Part shown: positions 49,022-57,393 of the stretch, piece after piece | How the letters are laid out: each line of letters begins with the position of its first letter | How positions within the stretch are numbered: position 1 is the stretch's first letter | NCBI GenBank assembly: GCA_019634575.1 | Contig: JAHCAY010000002.1 | Span: forward strand, 763,907 to 827,906 | Source of the DNA: Candidatus Didemnitutus sp. | GTDB lineage: Bacteria; Verrucomicrobiota; Verrucomicrobiia; Opitutales; Opitutaceae | Reading direction: 5' to 3' | Length of the DNA stretch: 64,000 nucleotides | Notes under the pieces: model-generated | What the model saw: only the letters and a program-made list of their open reading frames with translations | Told to the model about the DNA's origin: nothing | The model's database searches: none | Translations under genes and position numbers: made by a program

Positions 49022-51724
49022 TCAGGCGTTGGCGATGATGGCGTCCACCACGTTGCCGTTTCCGCGTAGCGCCTTTTCGCGCTGATCGAAATGCGCGCCC
49101 GAGCTCGACGCGCAGTAGAGCATCTCGCGCGAGGCGACGTTGCGCATGGTCACGATCAACGGACGGCGTTCGTCCGTGTGGTAGTAGGTGAACTGCGAAT
49201 ACTTCGTCCCGACCAGCTTCTCCGGTTCGGGGTGACTCATGACGGCATCCTTCGCCGCATCCGGAATCGGGAAGTCGCGGCTCAGATCCTCGATGTCGGA
49301 ACGGTCGCTCTGGCGGAGCAGGAACAGGATGCGGCTGTTGCCCAGGACCGCGCCACGGATGTCGGACGCTTTGAACTGCTCGTAATTCTGCACGGTCGCG
49401 ACGTTCCAGACGTTGTATTTGCGGAGCTGCTGATAGGACTCGCGCAGCACTTTCTTGCCGGAAGGCACGAGCGAGAAACGCGCGACTTCCTCAAAGATGT
49501 TCCGCTTCCGCAGCGCGCGTGGCAGCCGCATCATGTGCGACCGGGTATAGTTCGCGATCAGGAAAGCCGCCGCCGCTTTGAGTTCCTCTGCAGACTCCGG
49601 GATGTAGCCCAGTTCGAAGTGGGCGATCTTGCCCGTGAGCGACACATTCGAAACGCCATCGAAGAGTTCGCCGTAGCTGCCACCCGACGACCACGGCTCC
49701 AGGAGCGTGGCGAGGTAGCGCATTTCCTCGGCGTGCGGCCCGGCGGCCTCGGCGGAAAGCAGTTCCTGCAACTGGCCATGTTGCGGCATCTCGGCCGGGG
49801 TGAGCCGAGCGAACACGAGGTCCCGGATTTGCTGCCCACCTGCACCGTCCTTCGAGAAACGGACCACGTCGCCTTCGTCGGCTGAAGCCGCAAAGGCGGA
49901 CGCTTCATCTCCCCGACGTTGCTCCCATTCGGCGAACTCGAGGAACGCATCGAGCCCGGTCGCTTGCGGCCCCATCCGGGTCCGGCGATACAAGTCGAGG
50001 GTGTAGGCCCGCCGCGCCATGGCCGACGTTTCCTCGGGACGACGATTGAAATACCACCGCGCGAAGTCCTCGTAGAGGCGGCCGATGGCGTTCGCCAGGA
50101 GCGCCTGCCGGAGCTTGTTGCGGTCTTCGTCTTTTGACTGACCGACCATGAGCATCGGGAGCGCCGCCGCCGCGCTGAGGTGCAACCCGGACAGCGGCAG
50201 GCCCCGCGTGTCGAGGTAGTTCATGGTCAGCTTGCCGTTCGCTTGGACGATGATCGGCTCCGCCGCCGGATCGACCGTCTTGGCGTAGGTGGTATAGGAC
50301 TCACCTTCCTCCACGATCATCGTGTAGGCGTAGAACGGTTCCGTCTGTGTCAGAATATCAATGACGTTGACGCTCTTGCCGGAACCCGTGGTCCCGATGA
50401 CGACCGCATTTTGCGGCGTCTGGTTGTTGCCCTCGCCGACAAACGTCCGTCCTCCGACAAGGTTGCCGTTGGGTCCTTCGAAAATGAACTCTGCCTGATC
50501 GAGGTGCCCCACCGGGGTTGATGAGAACGGCAGGATGTTCGCGACGAGCGCGTCATCGTAGTCATGCCAGAGCGAATCGTAGCGACTGAACGACCAGCCG
50601 GGCCAGGTGCAGTAAAAGAAATTTCGCGCGGAGGGTTCGAGGGCGGGCTCATAAGCCTGCGCCCGCTCCATGCTGCCGACCGCGGCCTTGAGCGCGGTGA
50701 GCTTCGCCCGAAGGTCTTCCCGATTCCGATCCCACGCCCGGATGATATACTGGATGCGGTAGGGCGAGCTGTCGCCGTTGCTATAGCGGGCGATCTTCGC
50801 GACCTTCGTCCGCATCGCCGCGAGGAGCTTCACCTTCTTCAGGCTCTCATAGTCGCCTTCGACGCGGTTCAGCTCCTTCTGCTCTTTCTCGATCAGCTCG
50901 TCCACATCGACCGACTCGACGTTGACGGTGATGGCGTAGTCCCGGAAGCCGAGCTTCGTCAGGAGGTAGGCGAGGCTTGGGCGGGTCCGTTTCGGCAGCG
51001 ACTTGAGCACCAGCATCCCGTGGTAACAGCCATCGAGATAAAAACCGGTGTCGGGCTTCTCCAGCGGGCGGCCTTCGCCGAGCCAGCAGTTTTCCTGAAT
51101 GGATTTCTGGGGATCGAAGAACTCCAGCGGATCGGTGATCTTCTGCTCCGGCAGCGACGGATTGAGAAACTCCAGGTAGTGTAAGAAGTGATCGGCATCG
51201 GTCATCGGCCGCACCTGACCGCCGCTTCCCCCAAAGAGCGCCTGCAGGAACTGCCCGATTTGGTTGAACTGCTCGGCATAGGTGCCAAGCAGCGCCTCCC
51301 GCGTGAGTCGGCCGGCGTTCTTGCCGAGCACCGCCGCATCGACCGGCGTCGTGAAATACAGGCGGAGACGCTCCCGCCGGAGTGCGCCAGACTCGACCAT
51401 GCGCCAGTAACGCACGAACCGCTCGTTGCGCTGGCGCTTGCTCCATTCATTGGTCGCGAGCGTGGCCGTGTCTTCCCGGTAGCGCTGGAGCGGCTTACGG
51501 AAGTCGGAATCGTTCGTCCACTGCACCTGCATCCGCCAACCGGGTTTCAGCACCGACAGCAGCGCGACCAGGTCGGACTCGAATGCGTTGTGATGGACAG
51601 GATCAGCATGTTCCAAGTCGGGGGCGATGATTTCAAACCCACGCGCGATGAAACCGCCGCGATGGAGGCCTTCGAAGACAATCATGTCTTCGCCAAAGTA
51701 GCCGTCTGCGGGTTCGGTTCTCAT
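49022..51724 (-). CDS. VirB4/TrbE-like T4SS ATPase
   Basis: This 900-residue ATPase has an N-terminal VirB4 domain and a P-loop ATPase core with Walker A GTTGSGKS (about residue 443), then the VEEGESYTTYAK segment and a C-terminal FLLRQSDRSDIEDL region. It powers pilus assembly and substrate transport at the inner membrane. Its start overlaps the VirB3-like gene (ATGA). Confidence 0.92.
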   Translation of the reverse strand: MRTEPADGYFGEDMIVFEGLHRGGFIARGFEIIAPDLEHADPVHHNAFESDLVALLSVLKPGWRMQVQWTNDSDFRKPLQRYREDTATLATNEWSKRQRNERFVRYWRMVESGALRRERLRLYFTTPVDAAVLGKNAGRLTREALLGTYAEQFNQIGQFLQALFGGSGGQVRPMTDADHFLHYLEFLNPSLPEQKITDPLEFFDPQKSIQENCWLGEGRPLEKPDTGFYLDGCYHGMLVLKSLPKRTRPSLAYLLTKLGFRDYAITVNVESVDVDELIEKEQKELNRVEGDYESLKKVKLLAAMRTKVAKIARYSNGDSSPYRIQYIIRAWDRNREDLRAKLTALKAAVGSMERAQAYEPALEPSARNFFYCTWPGWSFSRYDSLWHDYDDALVANILPFSSTPVGHLDQAEFIFEGPNGNLVGGRTFVGEGNNQTPQNAVVIGTTGSGKSVNVIDILTQTEPFYAYTMIVEEGESYTTYAKTVDPAAEPIIVQANGKLTMNYLDTRGLPLSGLHLSAAAALPMLMVGQSKDEDRNKLRQALLANAIGRLYEDFARWYFNRRPEETSAMARRAYTLDLYRRTRMGPQATGLDAFLEFAEWEQRRGDEASAFAASADEGDVVRFSKDGAGGQQIRDLVFARLTPAEMPQHGQLQELLSAEAAGPHAEEMRYLATLLEPWSSGGSYGELFDGVSNVSLTGKIAHFELGYIPESAEELKAAAAFLIANYTRSHMMRLPRALRKRNIFEEVARFSLVPSGKKVLRESYQQLRKYNVWNVATVQNYEQFKASDIRGAVLGNSRILFLLRQSDRSDIEDLSRDFPIPDAAKDAVMSHPEPEKLVGTKYSQFTYYHTDERRPLIVTMRNVASREMLYCASSSGAHFDQREKALRGNGNVVDAIIANA

Positions 51725-52326
51725 GCGACTTCCTCCCCACGTTCTGCCAACGCTTCTTCCAGCATGTCCTCCGTGACTGTGAGTTGCTCCTGCAACCGAT
51801 CATAGTCGGCGCGTGCCACCACGGGTTGCTCACGCTTCTTCTGTTCGGCGTCTTTGTGGCCGGTCATCTCCCCAACCGGGTGAGCGTTCGCGCCGGAATG
51901 ACGGGCCATTCCAAGACCCGCTCGGTGCGAGCGCACCGCCGGCTCGTGCCCGTCCACCTCAGGGGCCAGCGGCGACCCAGCGGCGGCGAAGGGATTCGCC
52001 GGCCGCCGGGAGCGCGGGCCGAATTGGAAGGAGAGCAAGCCCGACTCGACCAACGCGGATTCGAAGAAGTCGGTATCGTAGTGCTCCGGCTTGTTGTTTT
52101 TCAGCGTGAACACATACGTAACCGACAGCGCGCAGAGCACGACGCCCACCAGCAGGCACAACAGCAGCGACACCCCAAAGATCCCCCAGAGGAAGATCAC
52201 CATCAGGATCGTCGCGCCCCCGGAGCCCAGCAGATACCAGCCAGAATTCCCGGTCATGCCGAGGAACTCTCCGGAGGACTGTGCGCCCTGATTGGCGTCG
52301 TGCTCGTTGAGATGCGTCGAGTGCAT
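51721..52326 (-). CDS. VirB3-like membrane protein with long C-terminal tail
   Basis: This 201-residue protein has two adjacent membrane helices (YLLGSGGATILMVIFLWGIF and LLLCLLVGVVLCALSVTYVF), as in VirB3/TrbD, then a long hydrophilic tail with a coiled coil (YDRLQEQLTVTEDMLEEALA). VirB3 is normally about 100 residues, so the tail is an oddity. It sits between VirB2 and VirB4 genes, the canonical position. Confidence 0.7.
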   Translation of the reverse strand: MHSTHLNEHDANQGAQSSGEFLGMTGNSGWYLLGSGGATILMVIFLWGIFGVSLLLCLLVGVVLCALSVTYVFTLKNNKPEHYDTDFFESALVESGLLSFQFGPRSRRPANPFAAAGSPLAPEVDGHEPAVRSHRAGLGMARHSGANAHPVGEMTGHKDAEQKKREQPVVARADYDRLQEQLTVTEDMLEEALAERGEEVA

Positions 52327-52347
52327 GGGACGCGGGACTGGTTTCGA

Positions 52348-52761
52348 TCAGGGCGAGAAGGTGCCGACGTTGGAGGCTTCGATCCCCATGTTGCTCCACA
52401 TCGTCCGCACGATGGCGAAAGCGAGCCCGCTCACCATGGCGCCAGCGAAGGCCCATTTCGCGATGGACTGCCTGCCCATCATCATGGCGACACCGGCTGC
52501 CACGATGCCGACCGCGGCGAAGGTCCCGCTCAGATACATGATGATCGCGTTGCCCGCCTCCGTAGCGGTGCGCAGATCGACCGCTTGCGCGTGGGCGAGC
52601 GTTGGCCAAGCCAGCATGGCCCCGAACCACACCGCCAGTTTCTGCCATGAGCTGACCGGCGTATGCGGCCGGCTTTCCGAATACAGGTGCAGCGCCCTCA
52701 TCATCATCGCCACACCGAGGCTGAACGCCACATAGGGCGTCAGGTGGACCAAGGTTGTCAT
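52348..52761 (-). CDS. VirB2/TrbC-like pilin
   Basis: This 137-residue protein has three hydrophobic segments: an N-terminal one (LTPYVAFSLGVAMMMRALHL), a signal-like one ending AWPTLAHAQA, and two helices typical of the T4SS pilin (GNAIIMYLSGTFAAVGIVAA; SIAKWAFAGAMVSGLAFAIV). It is the first gene of the leftward T4SS operon. The N-terminal extra helix is longer than in VirB2. I chose the ATG at 52761; upstream codons fall in the promoter region. Confidence 0.78.
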   Translation of the reverse strand: MTTLVHLTPYVAFSLGVAMMMRALHLYSESRPHTPVSSWQKLAVWFGAMLAWPTLAHAQAVDLRTATEAGNAIIMYLSGTFAAVGIVAAGVAMMMGRQSIAKWAFAGAMVSGLAFAIVRTMWSNMGIEASNVGTFSP

Positions 52762-53111
52762 GTTGCTCTCCGTTTTTGATGCCGGCGCTTGTGGGGGCCG
52801 AATCCCGCCCGGTGTTTCTCCGCCTGTGAACAGCGGAGAAACCGGGCTGGCTTCCAAAAGGACCAAGCCGGATTTCGCCGCAAGGAACCGGCCCTACCGA
52901 AAAAAGGGTAGGACTACTTCAGGAACAAATGTCCTGGCGCATAGCGCGTTGTATAAAGTGTCTTCCTGACGCCGCGAGAAGCCCCAGAGAGTGCTCTGCA
53001 TCGGCGATGCCTTCACGATCGCCACTCTGGCAAGCACATCAGCTGCGCAGGCTGCCTGTGATCGCTATTTGTTGATATTGAGTCATCGGCAAGGCCCGAC
53101 GAAAATTCGGA
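52762..53111. other. Divergent promoter region of the T4SS operon
   Basis: This 350-bp gap separates the leftward T4SS operon from the rightward 265-residue gene. It holds palindrome element copy 3 (52870-52912) and AT-richer sequence at 52915-52965 and 53060-53100. No gene is supported here. Confidence 0.5.
52870..52912 (-). promoter_or_regulatory. Conserved ICE palindrome element, copy 3 (T4SS operon)
   Basis: On the minus strand CCTACCCTTTTTTCGGTAGG is followed by GCCGGTT and CCTTGCGGCGAAATCCGG. The 20-bp dyad (52893-52912) matches copy 4 at 57321-57340 almost exactly and the tail resembles copies 1 and 2. It lies about 110-150 bp before the VirB2-like gene. Confidence 0.65.
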
Positions 53112-53909
53112 ATGCCATTCACGCCCCCGAAACCCTCGTCAAAGATCCCCGTAGCTGAGAAAGAACAAGTGCTTAGAGCCTACATCGAATACTATAGGCA
53201 GGCCGCCAAGAACGCCCCGGAATCGCTCCGGGTTAAACTGAAGCGGTCCCACCTTCAACCGTTCCTCGACGAGATCGGCGAGCATCTGGCTCGGCTCGCG
53301 GGTGAGATTGGCGGGAAGAACGTTCCTGAATCTCATCACGGCAAGGCGGTCCGAAAGTTCCTTCAGGACAATCCGATTCCGGGCGATATGGGTAAGTATC
53401 TGACATTGGAGCTTCGGGCCTACGCGCTTCTGGTGCATGGACTGCATCAATGGGCCGTGGGGCAGAGCCTTACGGCGGATCGATGGGTAATTAGCGGCAA
53501 TGCGCGAGATACCTTACGCGCATGCACAGATCGGTGCGTGGTGACCGATGAACCGTTTGGTGACAATTTGATCGAACTTCACCATCCTGGTCGCGATGGA
53601 CGCCCACCAATCCCAGTGAGCGAGAAAGGACACAAGATCGCAGACGACGTGTTCGATCCACAAGATGAGAAAGGAAAGATGCTGGTCGCGGTCAGAAGAC
53701 GCCTCCGATTCGGCTGGCGCGTAATCTGGCAAGGATGCTTGGTCGAGCTTGGTGAGACTGTCGATCTGAGCGGCTATAAGAATCCGAAGGGACGGAGGTC
53801 GGCTGTCGCAACGCGGGCCCGTCGCTTCTCCAAAGAGTCATCGATGGCTATTGAAGAAATCCGAAAATGGATCGAGGAAAACGACCTCGTTCCGGCGGTC
53901 GGTGATTGA
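53112..53909 (+). CDS. ICE hypothetical protein with HNH-like Cys/His segment (265 aa)
   Basis: This 265-residue protein has an N-terminal helical half (VLRAYIEYYRQAAKNAPESL) and a central segment CTDRCVVTDEPFGDNLIELH followed by HPGRDGRPPIP. The segment has the spacing of a small HNH/treble-clef module (CxxxCxxT...LHH). The C-terminal quarter is basic. A DNA nuclease or DNA-binding role is possible but unproven. Codon use is slightly AT-richer than the T4SS genes. Confidence 0.55.
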   Translation: MPFTPPKPSSKIPVAEKEQVLRAYIEYYRQAAKNAPESLRVKLKRSHLQPFLDEIGEHLARLAGEIGGKNVPESHHGKAVRKFLQDNPIPGDMGKYLTLELRAYALLVHGLHQWAVGQSLTADRWVISGNARDTLRACTDRCVVTDEPFGDNLIELHHPGRDGRPPIPVSEKGHKIADDVFDPQDEKGKMLVAVRRRLRFGWRVIWQGCLVELGETVDLSGYKNPKGRRSAVATRARRFSKESSMAIEEIRKWIEENDLVPAVGD

Positions 53910-53965
53910 GTCATTACCGCTCCACTTCGAATCCGCGCTCCTTAAGCGGCGTCTTCCTTCCCGAT

Positions 53966-54352
53966 TTACCCTGTGTCCAGTTCGAGCTGCACCGGTGGTC
54001 TCTTCCCGAAGGGATTCGCCGGGGGCTTCGTAAACCGAATCTCGACGGCGAACGTATCCGCTTCGTGCTCACGATCCGCTTGCAGCTCCGGTTGCGCGCG
54101 CACGCGCACCAAGGTGTGTTCCTCAATCGCCAAGAACAGGGGCGCGAGGTTGTGGCCGCGCACGATCACCAGCCAATCGCCGATCTCGATCTTGATCGTG
54201 TCCGGTTCCGCGTAGTCCCACCGCGCCTCGACATAGTGCATCCAGGGCAGATTCCGGCGCTGATCCTTGCCATCGTCGAACGTGACGTGGCTCGGGTTCG
54301 CGCCCGCATCGAAATACAGCTTCGGTTTTCTGAGCGGAGCGCGTTCCATCAC
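53966..54352 (-). CDS. Small protein downstream of the relaxase (128 aa)
   Basis: This 128-residue soluble, beta-rich protein has features PSHVTFDDGKDQRRNLPWMH and KIEIGDWLVIVRGHNLAPLF, ending in VQLELDTG. It overlaps the relaxase gene by 4 bp (ATGA), so it is co-translated with it. No family recognised. Confidence 0.6.
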   Translation of the reverse strand: MMERAPLRKPKLYFDAGANPSHVTFDDGKDQRRNLPWMHYVEARWDYAEPDTIKIEIGDWLVIVRGHNLAPLFLAIEEHTLVRVRAQPELQADREHEADTFAVEIRFTKPPANPFGKRPPVQLELDTG

Positions 54353-57072
54353 GCCTTCCTCCCTTCACTCTGAGACGTCGCGAGCCCGCGCAGCTTCCTG
54401 ACGGTGCTGTGCCAGGCTTCCCGCACGCCCGCCCGCAGGCCGCGTGTGGCTCTCGGGGCAAGTCGCTCATCGAGCGTGATCCGCTGCCGGGCCATGAACT
54501 CCGTGGCCAGTTCCCGGCCCGGATCGGGCCGAGCCAACCGGCTTAGGATTTCCGCCTTGTTGGAAAGATAGATGGCATGAGCGCCCCGATAGCGGGTGTT
54601 GCCGACGTAGAATTGGCGGCGCGCCAGCGCCCGCACGGCTACTTCACCCAACACCAGCAACGACTCCTCCGACGTGCTGCCCTGCGAGCGATAGGACGTG
54701 AGCGCGTGACCGTAGGTCCACGCGGCAAACGTGCGAGGCAGCTCACGTCCGTCGGTGAACACGATGCGATCCGCCGCCGGATCGACCTTCGCGACCTCCT
54801 TAAAATCGCCGTTCGCGAAGCCCGCGTCGTCTTCCCGCCCGCGAATCAAGAGCCGGTCGCCCACGGACACGGCGAGCGATTGCGCCCGGCCCACTTCGAA
54901 CGCCGCCCGTTGCTTGCGGGTGATCTTCGCTTCGCGGCCCTTGGGACCGCGCACCCGCAGACCATCGGGCAGGACGGCGATGACCTCAGTCGCGACGCCT
55001 CGCTTGAAGAAGCGCGTATCCCTCGCGAACAGCAGCCGGTCGCCGGGGCGGTATTGGTCCCAATGGCTCTTCTGCTCCTCCGTCCACGTGAGCGGTTTCA
55101 CGGCCTCGCGCGTGACCTCGGCTTCGCCCAGCAGGCCCGCCTGTCGGAGCGCGGGCCGCACCTGCGCATTGAAGCGCTCGATTTCCTCCCAGAACGGAAT
55201 CACCACGAGCGTTTCGATCCCACGCATCCGATTGCTCACGTAATGCTCCGCCGCCTGGGCAAACATGGCGCTATCGTCCGCCGCCTCACGGATCAAGCCG
55301 CGCCGGTCGGCAAAGCCGAAGGCCTCGGCGACGGCTCCGGTGGCGAGAAGGCGGCTGAAGCGCCGGTCCGCCTCGTTGCGCTGGCGCAGGACTTCAGCGA
55401 GCCGCACAACCGGCGTCCCGGAATGCCGGATGACGTTTCTGAGCGCGTCACCTCGCTGCACGCTGTAATGCTGCTTCGTGTCACCCACGAGCAGCAGCCG
55501 CGCACGGACGTCGGTCGCAATCCGCGTGACCTGATCCAATTGCTGCGTCGAAAGGAGCCCGGCTTCGTCGATCAGCACGACCCGGCCCGCCGCCTGCGCC
55601 TGCATCATTTCGCTGACGAGGAAGCGTTGCACCGTGTCCGCCTGTTCCAGGCCACTGGCCAGCATGGCATCCCGCGCCCGGGTGGTCGGGGCGAGCGGGA
55701 GGAACCGAGTGCCGCCGGCGCCGAGGTGCGCGCGTTCGATGGCGGTCAACACGGTCGTCTTGCCCGTGCCGGCGTCGCCGATCAGGACGCTCAGAAAGTC
55801 CCGGCTTTCGAGCAGCGCGGTCGCGGCCGAACGCTGGCCGGCGGTCAGTTCTGGCGGAAGCTGCGTCGGATCGCCCAATGGGAAGCGTTGGTTGCGGCCG
55901 ACGCGCACGCGCTGCACCGCCGCGTCCTCTTCGCGTCGGATTGGCCGCAGGCTCATCTCGCCGTCCTTACGAATCGCATCCGGGTGGACTTCGAGCGCCT
56001 CGCGCAGCTCGCGCCAGCGGTAGAAATCCGGATGCAGTTCGAGCGCGGCGTTCAGCACCTCACCTTCGCGGACGACACTGCTGCGCTCGTAAACATGTCG
56101 CAGCGCCGCTTCGAGGACCGACCGCGCGTTACCATGCGAGAACTGCATGCGCGGTGCTTGTTGGCGTGCGGCGCGGACAAGACCGTCGAGCGCGTGTGCT
56201 TCGTCGGCGTTCAACTCCGCGCGTTGCTTCGCTCGCACGGCCGGGGTGGAGATTTCGGTGAGTTTATCCTCGCGCGATTCGCGGACGAGAATCTCGACCT
56301 CCCGCTTCGTCGGCTTGCGCCCCTTGTTCGCCGCGAATTCCTCCGCCAGGCGCTGCACCTGCCGGGTGCGCTTCGAGAAGCGCTCGCGCAGGTGCTCGAC
56401 CCCGCGCACGGCGAAGCCCTTCGAATTCATTTCATACGGCTCGTAGCCCAGCGACCGTAGCCGCGAGGCCAACTCGCGATACATGACCTGCCGCAGATAC
56501 GCCGAGGCGCGCAGCATCTCGACCGGTTGCAGCGCGAGCCATTCGTTGCGCGCGGCGTCCCACGTCGCATTCGCGAGCACCGCATGCCCGTGCAACTGCG
56601 GATCGAGGTCGCGACTCGCGTCATGGAAAAACAGCGCGCCGACAAAATTTCCCGTGAGGCGAAAGGCTTCCGTTCCGGCCGCTTCGCCGCGACGCTCACG
56701 CACCGCCGCGAAGCACTCCATTTCGGCGAGCGCCGTTTTCACGGATTCCACGAACGCTTCGCGGACTCGCTCATCGCCGCCGACCATCGCCAGCACACTG
56801 ACGTCCTTAGGTGCGGAGAGTTGCACATCGAAGAACGCGACTCGATTGGCCTGATCCCGGGCGGTGAGCGCTTCGCCGGTCCCCGGGTGCCGATTCTGCC
56901 GCAAGGCCTCGAATGGCTTGTCGGTCACCAGTCCTGTCAGCCCGAGCGCCCGGGCACCTTCGCCAATCCATTCGCCACGCACCTCTTTTTCGCCTTCCGA
57001 CCAGTAATCGTTTTTCCGCAGGTGATGCGAAAGGTAGGTGGCTCCGTTCCGAATGACTCCCACGGTGATCAT
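54349..57072 (-). CDS. MobF (TrwC/TraI-type) relaxase-helicase
   Basis: This 907-residue protein has an N-terminal HUH relaxase domain starting MITVGVIRNGATYLSHHLRK (catalytic Tyr region) and the three-His metal site in FHDASRDLDPQLHGHAV (about residues 145-165). A RecD-like helicase core follows, with Walker A IGDAGTGKTT near residue 430 and VVLIDEAGLLS. It nicks oriT, stays bound to the 5' end and unwinds DNA for transfer. I chose the ATG at 57072 because it places the catalytic domain directly at the N-terminus, as in TrwC. Divergent from the coupling protein. Confidence 0.93.
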   Translation of the reverse strand: MITVGVIRNGATYLSHHLRKNDYWSEGEKEVRGEWIGEGARALGLTGLVTDKPFEALRQNRHPGTGEALTARDQANRVAFFDVQLSAPKDVSVLAMVGGDERVREAFVESVKTALAEMECFAAVRERRGEAAGTEAFRLTGNFVGALFFHDASRDLDPQLHGHAVLANATWDAARNEWLALQPVEMLRASAYLRQVMYRELASRLRSLGYEPYEMNSKGFAVRGVEHLRERFSKRTRQVQRLAEEFAANKGRKPTKREVEILVRESREDKLTEISTPAVRAKQRAELNADEAHALDGLVRAARQQAPRMQFSHGNARSVLEAALRHVYERSSVVREGEVLNAALELHPDFYRWRELREALEVHPDAIRKDGEMSLRPIRREEDAAVQRVRVGRNQRFPLGDPTQLPPELTAGQRSAATALLESRDFLSVLIGDAGTGKTTVLTAIERAHLGAGGTRFLPLAPTTRARDAMLASGLEQADTVQRFLVSEMMQAQAAGRVVLIDEAGLLSTQQLDQVTRIATDVRARLLLVGDTKQHYSVQRGDALRNVIRHSGTPVVRLAEVLRQRNEADRRFSRLLATGAVAEAFGFADRRGLIREAADDSAMFAQAAEHYVSNRMRGIETLVVIPFWEEIERFNAQVRPALRQAGLLGEAEVTREAVKPLTWTEEQKSHWDQYRPGDRLLFARDTRFFKRGVATEVIAVLPDGLRVRGPKGREAKITRKQRAAFEVGRAQSLAVSVGDRLLIRGREDDAGFANGDFKEVAKVDPAADRIVFTDGRELPRTFAAWTYGHALTSYRSQGSTSEESLLVLGEVAVRALARRQFYVGNTRYRGAHAIYLSNKAEILSRLARPDPGRELATEFMARQRITLDERLAPRATRGLRAGVREAWHSTVRKLRGLATSQSEGRKA

Positions 57073-57393
57073 GCCATCATCACGCCCGAACACGTCTCCC
57101 ACCTCAACGGAGCGCCCCTCCCGATTCCGGGGTAGCGGGCCTACCGGTCGCACGGTAGTCCTCCGGTTCGTGGGCGGACATCAGCGGCTACGATGAGCCG
57201 GGAAGGTCGGCGAAAATCCCCCGCGCTTGTTTGGCCACAGACGCAATACCCTAACGAGTTCGTTGGGTTCGGACCGTCGAGCCTCCAAGGATCGGCCAAA
57301 CGCGCGCGGGCCCGGCCGAACTACCCTTTTTTCGGTAGGGTCGCCGCCTCGCGGATTCGGCGAAAGCGCGCTTCGTTTTCCGCACGATCGGTG
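57073..57393. other. Candidate oriT / divergent promoter region
   Basis: This 321-bp region lies between the divergent relaxase and coupling-protein genes. It contains the perfect dyad GGTAG-CGGGC-CTACC (57131-57145) and palindrome element copy 4 (57321-57363). Relaxase-proximal intergenic inverted repeats are typical of oriT, but no nic site is identifiable by eye. Confidence 0.45.
57321..57363 (+). promoter_or_regulatory. Conserved ICE palindrome element, copy 4 (coupling protein)
   Basis: CTACCCTTTTTTCGGTAGGG is followed after GTCGC by CGCCTCGCGGATTCGGCG, in the same orientation toward the gene as the other three copies. It ends 31 bp before the coupling-protein start. Confidence 0.65.

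Noticed and set aside
54577..56460. 627-residue plus-strand frame
   Set aside because: Antisense to the MobF relaxase, whose HUH and helicase motifs are clear.
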